DNA of 7,827 bases from CAYOZL01 sp964408435 (GTDB lineage Bacteria; Bdellovibrionota_C; UBA2361; SZUA-149; CAYOZL01). A program made the translations under genes and the position numbers. Position 1 is the stretch's first letter, and each line of letters begins with the position of its first letter. The notes beneath the pieces were generated by a model. The model was not told the origin of the DNA. It did no database searches and saw nothing but the letters and a program-made list of their open reading frames with translations. The stretch spans positions 1 to 7,827 of the forward strand of contig CAYOZL010000079.1 in assembly GCA_964408435.1 (NCBI GenBank). Direction: 5' to 3'. Shown one piece after another: positions 1-5,140 of this stretch.

Positions 1-705
1 TTCTACTATACTTATGTGATTGTTCTTAATCGCTATTTTAATTGCATTAGCAAGAGAGGAGGGTGATGCGATACCAGATTTTCTACTAAGCTCTTGGTAT
101 GACATTTTAATGTGTTGTCTTCTAAATCCGAATTTGGTTTGAAAGCCGATTGTGTTGCGAATTATTGCTCCAATAACTCTAATTACTGCTAGTGATTCAT
201 TAGGGACTGTGTGGTCAAAGAATTGATTTGGAATATAGGTTAAATTTCCATTTCCGCTATAAAAGCCATTAAAATCAGTTAAATTCTTCTTGTAAGTCTC
301 ATCCCAATTAAGTTCGTATAGGGCAGTTTGCCCCTTGTTACCTTTTGATGCGGGGATTCCCTTTTGTATTAGCTTTATAAAGCGTTTTTCTATGGCTTCA
401 TTAATTGCTTTTGAAATTCCCCCTCTAGATATTCCAGCATCGCGAATCAGTCGAGAGTAAGAGATTGTAGTTATTGGTTCTTGAGGATTACCATTTGAGT
501 CTGACCAACCGAGAGTTTTTCTTAGCATGTATGAGACAAGACGAACGCAACCCCTAGAGGAGTAGGGAAGGCAGAGATCGAAAAATTGATTTGGAGTGTA
601 AGTGGTATTTGAGGTGGGTAGGCTATATCCAGAGAAAACAGCATTAGTGCTGCCTATATGGCTGTCGTTTTTTACATGAATTTCATCAAAAATAGGACTT
701 TCCAA
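1..705 (-). CDS. Replication-initiator-like protein with two winged-helix repeats (C-terminus outside window)
   Basis: Open for 235 codons to the window edge. An in-frame TAA lies seven codons upstream of the proposed TTG start (703-705). The TTG is the only usual start codon in that gap and follows a purine-rich Shine-Dalgarno (AAGAAAGGAAAAGG on the minus strand) at normal spacing. The protein contains the same module twice. Residues 36-113 start YTPNQFFD, continue with RLVSYMLRKTLGW, then a helix-turn-helix-like SYSRLIRDAGISRGGISKAI. Residues 157-235 start YIPNQFFD, then VIRVIGAIIRNTIGF and SYQELSRKSGIASPSSLANAI. Tandem winged helices of this kind are typical of plasmid Rep and phage replication-O-type proteins, which bind origin DNA and recruit the replication machinery. 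Its place opposite a ribbon-helix-helix gene, across a repeat-rich region, supports a replication role. The function is inferred from fold and context. A winged-helix transcription regulator is the main alternative. Codon use is mixed (CGN and AGA arginines). Confidence 0.7.
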   Translation of the reverse strand, partial: MESPIFDEIHVKNDSHIGSTNAVFSGYSLPTSNTTYTPNQFFDLCLPYSSRGCVRLVSYMLRKTLGWSDSNGNPQEPITTISYSRLIRDAGISRGGISKAINEAIEKRFIKLIQKGIPASKGNKGQTALYELNWDETYKKNLTDFNGFYSGNGNLTYIPNQFFDHTVPNESLAVIRVIGAIIRNTIGFQTKFGFRRQHIKMSYQELSRKSGIASPSSLANAIKIAIKNNHISIVE

Positions 706-737
706 AAGCCTTTTCCTTTCTTCTTACGTTTATTAAA

Positions 738-751
738 GCGGGCAATCCCGC
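738..751 (-). promoter_or_regulatory. Leader hairpin of the rep-like gene
   Basis: A perfect inverted repeat, GCGGG-caat-CCCGC, is the most GC-rich stretch of the control region. It lies about 33 bases upstream of the TTG start of the minus-strand gene, inside the likely 5' leader. On the minus strand it is followed by only three T residues, so it is a weak terminator at best. It could act as an attenuator or as a structure that limits access to the ribosome-binding site. A smaller stem, TAAAG-TGAG-CTTTA (774-787), lies further upstream in the same leader. Confidence 0.4.
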
Positions 752-806
752 ATTCAGGACTGCGATCAAACTCTAAAGTGAGCTTTAAGTGCATTAAACT
801 AAGAAG

Positions 807-835
807 ATTAAAGAGTACATTTCATTGTACGTAAA
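807..835 (-). promoter_or_regulatory. Candidate sigma-70 promoter of the rep-like gene with a palindrome in its spacer
   Basis: On the minus strand a -35 box TTTACG (830-835, four of six consensus bases) is followed after exactly 17 bases by a -10 box TTTAAT (807-812, five of six). Nearly the whole spacer is an inverted repeat, GTACA-tttcat-TGTAC (815-830). A protein bound there would cover the promoter, so it is a possible operator. Transcription would begin near 800 and give a leader of about 95 bases containing the 738-751 hairpin. This is a prediction from motifs only. Confidence 0.45.
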
Positions 836-911
836 GAGCTAATTTTAGGCATTTTAAACATAGTTAAACATTTCAAAAAGAGCTATTTTAATTATACATT
901 ATTATGCATTT
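833..911. repeat. Imperfect tandem repeat in the rep/RHH control region
   Basis: Two adjoining units align with small gaps. Unit one (833-873) runs from AAAGAGCTAATTTT to a pair of TTAAACAT octamers and ends ATTTC. Unit two (877-911) runs from AAAGAGCTATTTT to the octamers TTATACAT and TTATGCAT and also ends ATTTC. The second unit is about five bases shorter in its middle. Each unit keeps its octamer pair at the same 10-bp spacing, so the pair seems to be what selection has preserved. The units could be iterons for the replication protein or operators for the RHH protein. Confidence 0.5.
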
Positions 912-982
912 CTAAAATATATAAACTGTTGTGTTTGTTATGTTTTATGCTATAAGGGGAGTAGTTATACATTGTTAAACAT
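854..982 (+). promoter_or_regulatory. Three pairs of octamers (TTAWRCAT) at 10-bp spacing: likely RHH operators or iterons
   Basis: The octamer TTAAACAT occurs at 854-861, 864-871 and 975-982. Near-matches are TTATACAT at 892-899 and 965-972, and TTATGCAT at 902-909. The six sites form three pairs, and within each pair the copies start exactly 10 bp apart (854/864, 892/902, 965/975), about one helical turn. Cooperative binding of ribbon-helix-helix dimers to direct repeats on one face of the helix is known for several plasmid repressors. The third pair lies at the predicted transcription start of the RHH gene, which fits autorepression. Origin iterons for the replication-type protein are the alternative. 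Confidence 0.55.
929..956 (+). promoter_or_regulatory. Extended -10 promoter of the RHH gene
   Basis: The -10 element TATAAG (951-956) is preceded by TGC (948-950), giving an extended -10. A weak -35 TTGTGT (929-934) sits 16 bases upstream. Transcription would start near 963, inside or just before the octamer pair 965-982, so a bound repressor would block initiation. The same TATGCTAT core recurs in front of the 436-aa gene. Confidence 0.5.
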
Positions 983-1000
983 GAATACGGTAGGACTTTT

Positions 1001-1207
1001 GTGGCTAAAAAAGATAGAAAAAACGATAAAAGTAAGGAAGATAGCGATGAAATTAACATCGCAATCAGGCTAAAGGGTGGTTTAGCGAGAGATTGTCAGA
1101 AGCTCCTAGATGATAAAGACGGGTATTACGGGAGTGTAAGTGAGTTAGCTAGGGATGCTTTGAGGAGGTTAGTTGAAAGCTATAATGAGCGTGAGCGTTC
1201 TTCGTAG
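1001..1207 (+). CDS. Small ribbon-helix-helix (CopG/Arc-like) DNA-binding protein
   Basis: The gene encodes 68 residues from a GTG start with TAGGA (991-995) five bases upstream. An ATG at 981 is in another frame. The first 16 residues are a basic, charged tail (AKKDRKNDKSKED). Residues 18-24 (INIAIRL) fit the DNA-contacting beta strand of the RHH fold. Residues 28-40 form helix A, and SVSELARDALRRLVE (45-59) forms helix B, with the usual small turn (GYYGS) between them. RHH proteins act as dimers, often as autorepressors that control plasmid copy number or partition. The gene is divergent from the replication-type gene, the octamer pairs overlap its promoter, and an intrinsic terminator follows the stop codon by two bases, so it is probably monocistronic. 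An antitoxin role is less likely because no toxin-sized gene follows directly. Confidence 0.75.
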   Translation: MAKKDRKNDKSKEDSDEINIAIRLKGGLARDCQKLLDDKDGYYGSVSELARDALRRLVESYNERERSS

Positions 1208-1209
1208 CG

Positions 1210-1233
1210 TGCCTCCTGAATGGAGGCATTTTT
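1210..1233 (+). terminator. Intrinsic terminator of the RHH gene
   Basis: A perfect 7-bp stem, TGCCTCC (1210-1216) and GGAGGCA (1222-1228), has a five-base loop TGAAT and is followed at once by five T residues (1229-1233). It begins two bases after the RHH stop codon. The arrangement is a textbook Rho-independent terminator on the plus strand. Confidence 0.85.
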
Positions 1234-1245
1234 GACTTCGCCAAA

Positions 1246-1332
1246 AATAGCGGGAGCTATTGTTTACCGGAAAGAAAAGAAGTGTCTCCATCGGTGTCCG
1301 GGCTAGCGGAACTTTATGCTCAGGCAAAGTTC
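1246..1332 (+). other. Structured GC-richer stretch between terminator and next gene
   Basis: The 201 bases between the RHH gene and the 436-aa gene hold several hairpins after the terminator. AATAGC-ggga-GCTATT lies at 1246-1261. TCCG-ggctag-CGGA lies at 1297-1310. GAACTTT and AAAGTTC (1309-1315 and 1326-1332) flank ten bases in which TGC and GCA can also pair. The last two share two bases, so they may be alternative folds. The segment is visibly richer in G+C than its surroundings. It might be a small RNA, a plasmid site such as a partition or replication signal, or part of a 5' leader. I do not recognise a known RNA family in it. Confidence 0.35.
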
Positions 1333-1366
1333 TTAAATGAAATTTATTATAAAATGTTTTAAAATA

Positions 1367-1375
1367 TGCTATTAT
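1367..1375 (+). promoter_or_regulatory. Candidate extended -10 for the 436-aa gene
   Basis: TGC followed by TATTAT (1370-1375) matches an extended -10 element in an AT-rich stretch 34 bases before the start codon. I see no convincing -35 box. The preceding TATGCTAT core is the same as in the RHH promoter. Confidence 0.35.
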
Positions 1376-1408
1376 ATCTGGAATAAATTTTTTTAAATAA
1401 AATTAATA

Positions 1409-2719
1409 ATGAGCCAACCAAAAACAGTTTATTCTGAATTCTACGATTCTGTTAGACAAAGGCGTTTATCAGACTCTATTAATGATAATCTTTTAAGACA
1501 AACTTTTGTTGGAAGATTGAGATTTGATTGGTTACTAAACGGCGGCATACTCCTTGATGAGTTCCAATTCTTTGATGGAGCCGCTTTTCAAACTTCATTA
1601 AAGTATTTACTCAAAAAATCAATTCCAGTTGCACATAATCTTCCGCGAGCAATTACAGTTGTTACTAGTTACAAATCAATTGAAGAATCAATTTTAAATT
1701 TTGCCTTAGATAATGGTAAAGACAAATATTTTGGTTTTGTTTTCTCTTCAATTAAGTCTCCCACTGAACGTTCTCAGTTCCGTAAATATTTAGTCTCTAA
1801 TCCTCCAAAAAAAATAAATAGCATGGTAAACCTATGCGATCAGATGAGATCTGCTGGAGTGTGTAATGAAAATGTAGATATTATTCAGAGTTTTTGGCAC
1901 TTTGCCCAAGAGCTTCCGATGACTCATCCTGATTTTTTTAGGTTTATTAATAAGACATCGCCTATCCATTATAAAGAGGGCTTTATGGTTGAACCGATAT
2001 GCGATTTAAAACAAAAACTTAAAACTGACAATGCTAAATTTTTAGTAAACAAATTTTCGCAACTTATAGGCCTCCGAGGCTTAGCAATGGAACAGTTTTC
2101 AGAACTATCTTCTCAGTCTATGGATGCTAACTCCCGTAGTGAAATTGATATGATAATGCGATGGTTTCAGCGAAGCCATCATAGAAGCATAGCACACTCG
2201 TTAGGTGTAAACTGTGAACTTCTTGAACCTGGCTCAGTTGGAGTGTTGCAGGAAGGCGAAAACATTTCTGCAATAAGAGTTTGTAATAATTTTTTCCAAA
2301 AACTTGCGAATCTTCCATTAGATCAATTTGAGGCAACATTACAATCAGATATTAAATCTTGGATTAGATGGTGGAACAAACAAGACTCGAAAGCACTTGA
2401 GTCCGCTTTGTTAGGAATGAGTAGAACATTAGAAGAACAGAAATTATACTTATCTGCCAAATCAGAATCTTATGTAAAAATCATTGGAAATATTGTTGGT
2501 AAAGGTAAGACCTTAATACAGCCAATTGCAATTATCCTAGGGGAGAATCTAGGCCAGTCTTTTGGCTTGCCACCTTCTACTGGAAGTATTGCATCTGGAA
2601 TAGCTTCCTGGGGAGTAGCGGAGTTTTCTGAAAAATTAGCTAACAATATCACTAAGAGATTATCAAACCATCGAAAATGGACTCACGATGTATTGGAAAT
2701 AGTCAAGGGGGTAGAGTAA
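1409..2719 (+). CDS. 436-aa protein of unknown family, paired with a glycosyltransferase-like gene
   Basis: I do not recognise this family. The ATG start at 1409 has no Shine-Dalgarno; the leader is almost pure A and T. Near the N-terminus is a conserved-looking block, RFDWLLNGGILLDEFQFFDG (38-57). Residues 255-266 are rich in basic and histidine residues (RSHHRSIAHSLG). A tryptophan-rich patch, SWIRWWNKQ, lies at 317-325. The C-terminal region 357-405 is rich in Gly, Ala, Ile and Ser (IIGNIVGKGK, IQPIAIILGENLG, GSIASGIASWGVAEF); it could be a membrane-associating or helix-packing segment but is not a clear transmembrane helix. There is no signal peptide. The downstream glycosyltransferase-like gene overlaps it or starts at its stop codon, so the two are probably translated together and may act in one process. 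Arginine codons are a mix of CGN and AGA/AGG, unlike the genes to the right. Confidence 0.7.
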   Translation: MSQPKTVYSEFYDSVRQRRLSDSINDNLLRQTFVGRLRFDWLLNGGILLDEFQFFDGAAFQTSLKYLLKKSIPVAHNLPRAITVVTSYKSIEESILNFALDNGKDKYFGFVFSSIKSPTERSQFRKYLVSNPPKKINSMVNLCDQMRSAGVCNENVDIIQSFWHFAQELPMTHPDFFRFINKTSPIHYKEGFMVEPICDLKQKLKTDNAKFLVNKFSQLIGLRGLAMEQFSELSSQSMDANSRSEIDMIMRWFQRSHHRSIAHSLGVNCELLEPGSVGVLQEGENISAIRVCNNFFQKLANLPLDQFEATLQSDIKSWIRWWNKQDSKALESALLGMSRTLEEQKLYLSAKSESYVKIIGNIVGKGKTLIQPIAIILGENLGQSFGLPPSTGSIASGIASWGVAEFSEKLANNITKRLSNHRKWTHDVLEIVKGVE

Positions 2720-3702
2720 TTTCGCCACAAATATTTATAGTTTGCCCAAATCAACAAACTCCAAGCGGTGGAATGGGGGTCTTATTTCGTTTCGCTATAA
2801 CCCTTCAAGAATTGGGATACAGAACTACTGTAGTAGTTTGGGACTTAAGATCTGATTCTTTTTCTTTGCCATGGCTAGACTTCGATATTTCTAACTTGGA
2901 TATTCTTTCCGAGAACAATGCTCGAAAGTCTCTTTTAAATTCAAGACAAGAAGATTTTTTTATTGTAGCAGAATGTCTAGGCCAAGTAATGAATAAATAT
3001 TCAAAAATTAATGCCAAAAAAATTGTTTTAGCTCAAAGTTGGTCTTATGTTTATGAAAATATCGAGAAAGGTTTTTGGAATGATCTTGGATTTGATATAG
3101 CAATTTGTGTATCCGATTTTATATTTCATTTTTTAAAAAATCATAAAAATTTTGTTAATCTTTTTCAGTACAAGCCATCTATTTCAACTAGCTTTTACTC
3201 ACTAGATTCTAAACAAAAACTCAAGGATATCTTTATACATTGCCGGGGGAAGGAAACGAAAGTCCTTGCTGAATTTGTAGTAGCTCATGCTCGACGTATT
3301 ATCTCTAGTTTAGGCATAAGTGCTTCTATGAGTTGCACCTATGCAGAACATATACCACGGAAAGAATTTGCAAAAGAACTTAGAACTCATAAAATTTGTC
3401 TTTTTACAGATCTATTAGCAGGATTAGGTACATTGCCTTTAGAGGCTTTTCAGAGTCATACTTTTTGTATTGGTATGCATGTTCCTGGAGCGAAAGAATA
3501 TCAAATCCCGGAATTAGGTGATTGGCTAGTCCCTTTTGATCCAATCGGTCTGGCAGAATGCCTTGCTAAAAGGTACATAGAAATGGTTAATGAAAAGTTT
3601 GACTGGCAGTCATACGGAAAAGTCTGCGACGCCTTTGTAACTAAACATTCACTTCAACAAGAAAAAATATCGATTGAACAAATCTTTTTGAAACTAGTTT
3701 AG
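2677..3702 (+). CDS. GT-B fold glycosyltransferase-like protein (GT4-type), altered EX7E motif
   Basis: From the ATG at 2677 it has 341 residues. The N-terminal part resembles a GT4 opening: hydrophobic strand IFIVCP (19-24), a glycine-containing loop TPSGGMGVLFRFA (28-40), and then a strand, YRTTVVVWD (48-56), after a helix. The C-terminal part contains CLFTDLLAGLGTLPLEAF (241-258), which aligns with the sugar-nucleotide-binding EGFGLPxLEA region of GT4 enzymes, followed by PGAKEY and GDWLVPFDP. The first glutamate of the EX7E motif is replaced by Ala248, and only Glu256 remains, so activity may be changed or lost. The ATG overlaps the upstream gene by 43 bases and adds about 14 residues without family likeness. 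A strong Shine-Dalgarno, AAGGGGG (2705-2711), points to an ATT codon at 2719 that overlaps the upstream TAA, so the true start may be there. The substrate and product are unknown. Confidence 0.6.
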   Translation: MDSRCIGNSQGGRVISPQIFIVCPNQQTPSGGMGVLFRFAITLQELGYRTTVVVWDLRSDSFSLPWLDFDISNLDILSENNARKSLLNSRQEDFFIVAECLGQVMNKYSKINAKKIVLAQSWSYVYENIEKGFWNDLGFDIAICVSDFIFHFLKNHKNFVNLFQYKPSISTSFYSLDSKQKLKDIFIHCRGKETKVLAEFVVAHARRIISSLGISASMSCTYAEHIPRKEFAKELRTHKICLFTDLLAGLGTLPLEAFQSHTFCIGMHVPGAKEYQIPELGDWLVPFDPIGLAECLAKRYIEMVNEKFDWQSYGKVCDAFVTKHSLQQEKISIEQIFLKLV

Positions 3703-3865
3703 ATATTGATTTAGAAGTATTTTTGAGAGAGTTAGCTTTTTTAGACCGTGATATTATATAAGCAGCATACTTATACTTCTTACCCTCAATGCATTTTAGA
3801 TAACTATTAATCAGTCCAATTGCCTTTGGCTTATGTCCAGCAAAAAAAGCAAGAGCTTTTGTTTG
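3641..3865 (-). pseudogene. Decayed C-terminal fragment of a second copy of the 94-aa gene
   Basis: The minus strand reads ALAFFAGHKPKAIGLINSYL and on to KYAA (3856 down to 3763), closely like the C-terminus of the neighbouring 94-aa protein (TAFFAGYKPKALDLINSYL to KYAA). Over the 29 residues from FFAG to KYAA, 22 are identical. In frame, a TAG lies only three codons before the similar part (3866-3868), and there is no start codon, so the upstream two thirds of the gene are missing. The fragment has also lost its stop: the frame runs past KYAA for about 40 more codons, into the 3' end of the glycosyltransferase-like gene on the other strand, and stops at 3641-3643. It looks like a degenerate tandem duplicate. 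Confidence 0.7.
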
Positions 3866-3957
3866 CTAAAGCCTAAGAGGCAAAAGGTGAGGAGAAAAAG
3901 GGGAACCAACGGTTTCCTATTTAAAAAAAATAGCTTTTGTAGCCGGGAAAAATAAAT
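3866..3957. other. Spacer between the pseudogene fragment and the 94-aa gene, with a weak terminator
   Basis: No coding sequence is visible here. On the minus strand, downstream of the 94-aa stop codon, a short stem GGCT/AGCT (3941-3944 and 3932-3935, one G-U pair, five-base loop) is followed by a run of T (complement of 3923-3931). This could be a weak intrinsic terminator. An overlapping inverted repeat, CTATTT-aaaaa-AAATAG (3917-3933), and an imperfect GGAACC-aac-GGTTTCC (3902-3917) also occur. Their role is unknown. Confidence 0.35.
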
Positions 3958-4242
3958 TTAGGCAGCGTATTTTAGTTTATTATTTTCTATGCAATTTAAA
4001 TAGCTGTTAATTAGATCAAGTGCCTTCGGCTTATACCCCGCAAAAAAGGCTGTTAAAGGAAGTATCTCAGTATGAGTTAACTTTTTACCTCTAACTTTAG
4101 ACCATTTTGCTATTACGCAAAATGTCCACCATGCGAAAATTTCTTCATTGCTTAAGCTCTTAGCATGTAATTGTAATGATCTAGATCGGAAGAATCTGAG
4201 TAGAGATGCTTCGAAATTGACTACTACTTGCTCTAGTTCCAT
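3958..4242 (-). CDS. 94-aa protein of unknown function
   Basis: The ATG start (4240-4242) follows AAGAGG on the minus strand with six bases between, a good ribosome-binding site. An ATG five bases earlier is out of frame. The protein is basic, probably all-helical and soluble, with no signal peptide. Visible patches are SLLRFFRSRSLQLHA (13-27), the aromatic FAWWTFCVIAKWSKVRGKKL (36-55), and the C-terminal FFAGYKPKALDLINSYLNCIE (66-86). I recognise no family. It is divergent from the restriction gene and lies next to a decayed copy of its own 3' end, so the family has duplicated locally. It is too far from the R-M start and lacks a helix-turn-helix, so it is unlikely to be a controller protein. 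The intact frame, Shine-Dalgarno and conserved paralogous C-terminus argue that it is real. Confidence 0.6.
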   Translation of the reverse strand: MELEQVVVNFEASLLRFFRSRSLQLHAKSLSNEEIFAWWTFCVIAKWSKVRGKKLTHTEILPLTAFFAGYKPKALDLINSYLNCIENNKLKYAA

Positions 4243-4267
4243 TGCATACCTCTTAATATTTACTGTT

Positions 4268-4372
4268 CTATAGGTATAGTCGCGAGAATGAGGGAGAAGT
4301 TGCGTGGATAGCTCTATTTATTCTGAATTTCTAAAATCTCTTGCACTAGAATAGAGAATTATGATTTAGAAT
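4268..4372 (+). promoter_or_regulatory. Divergent promoter region of the R-M system with inverted repeats
   Basis: The 135 bases between the 94-aa gene and the restriction gene hold a palindrome CTATA-gg-TATAG (4268-4279), an inverted repeat CTCTATT/AATAGAG (4312-4318 and 4350-4356), and an imperfect one TTCTAAAATC/GATTTAGAA (4329-4338 and 4363-4371). A -35-like TTGCAC (4341-4346) is followed by TAGAAT (4367-4372) at a 20-bp spacing, the long spacer typical of MerR-regulated promoters, or by TATGAT (4360-4365) at 13 bp. Either start would leave almost no 5' leader. These sites could be bound by the HTH of the methyltransferase. No typical controller-protein box is evident. Confidence 0.35.
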
Positions 4373-4377
4373 ATTAG

Positions 4378-5100
4378 ATGCCATATTTAGAATACATAGA
4401 TGATGAGACTTTTAAGAAGTTAGTAAAAAATGTCCTGGATGTAGGAATCAAAAAAAAGTCAGACGTAAATAAAGATTTTCAAAAAAATGTAATTGATCCT
4501 TTCAGCTCAGTAATTGAAACAGCTATTTCAAATGTTAATCATAAAACTTGGAAGGTCTCAGAAATGGCAAGACAGTGTCAAAAAACTTTAACTAATCACA
4601 CAGGAGCATTACATCAAAAGATATTGGGAAATGTAAAAGGCTGGCAAGATTTAGGAACAGGGGGAATAGTTGATTTAGTTTGCGAAGATAGAAAAATTAT
4701 AGCTGAAGTGAAAAATAAGCATAATACTGTAACTGGTGGAAAATTAGCAGATCAATATCATTCTTTAGATCGGTTAGTTTCACCCAAATCTAGTAAGTAT
4801 AAAGACTATACAGCTTACTTCGTAAATATTATACCAAAAAAGCCAGAGAGATTTGATATTACATTCGAACCCTCAGATAAAGATAAAGGGCAAAAATGTT
4901 CAAAAGATGAAAAAATTAGAATCACTGATGGTGCTAGTTTTTATGAATTAGTCACAGATAGAAAAGATGCGCTTGAGGAAATGTATAATGCGTTACCTGA
5001 GGTTATAGAAGAAATATTTAGAAAAGAATATAAAAAGAAGGATTTTTCAGTTTTAGATAAGGATAAATTTAAAGAATATTTTAGAACTGCTTATAAATAA
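4378..5100 (+). CDS. Type II restriction endonuclease, Eco47II/Sau96I family (GGNCC)
   Basis: The 240-residue protein shows the features I know from the Eco47II family of type II enzymes, which cut G^GNCC. These are an N-terminal YIDDETFKKLVKNVLDVG (5-23), the block KNVIDPFS (36-43), HQKILGNVKGWQDLGTGGIV (79-98), and the catalytic core. The PD-(D/E)XK residues are Asp99, Glu110 and Lys112 in GIVDLVCEDRKIIAEVKNKHN (96-116), followed by YKDYTAYFVNIIPKKPERFD (141-160). Length is normal for the family. The start has no Shine-Dalgarno and may lie almost at the transcript 5' end. The cognate methyltransferase starts 40 bases after the stop. The enzyme acts in the cytoplasm on unmodified incoming DNA. 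Arginine codons are nearly all AGA and the coding strand is purine-rich, unlike the genes to the left, which suggests separate acquisition. The specificity is by family likeness and could differ in detail (for example GGWCC). Confidence 0.88.
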   Translation: MPYLEYIDDETFKKLVKNVLDVGIKKKSDVNKDFQKNVIDPFSSVIETAISNVNHKTWKVSEMARQCQKTLTNHTGALHQKILGNVKGWQDLGTGGIVDLVCEDRKIIAEVKNKHNTVTGGKLADQYHSLDRLVSPKSSKYKDYTAYFVNIIPKKPERFDITFEPSDKDKGQKCSKDEKIRITDGASFYELVTDRKDALEEMYNALPEVIEEIFRKEYKKKDFSVLDKDKFKEYFRTAYK

Positions 5101-5140
5101 AACCTTTGTAAATAACCATGTGTAATGTTATGTAGGGTAG

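Noticed and set aside
738..751. Leader hairpin as an intrinsic terminator
   Set aside because: The stem is only five base pairs and is followed by at most three T residues on either strand.
1001..1207. RHH protein as the antitoxin of a toxin-antitoxin pair
   Set aside because: A strong terminator follows at once and the next gene is 200 bases away and 436 codons long, so there is no adjoining toxin. Copy-control or autoregulation fits better.
2127..2339. Minus-strand frames of 60-70 codons inside the 436-aa and glycosyltransferase-like genes (also 2470-2652 and 2805-3017)
   Set aside because: They lie entirely opposite well-supported genes, show no family likeness and no ribosome-binding site worth noting.
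3958..4242. 94-aa gene as an R-M controller (C) protein
   Set aside because: It is divergent, has no recognisable HTH, and no typical C-box palindromes lie before the restriction gene.
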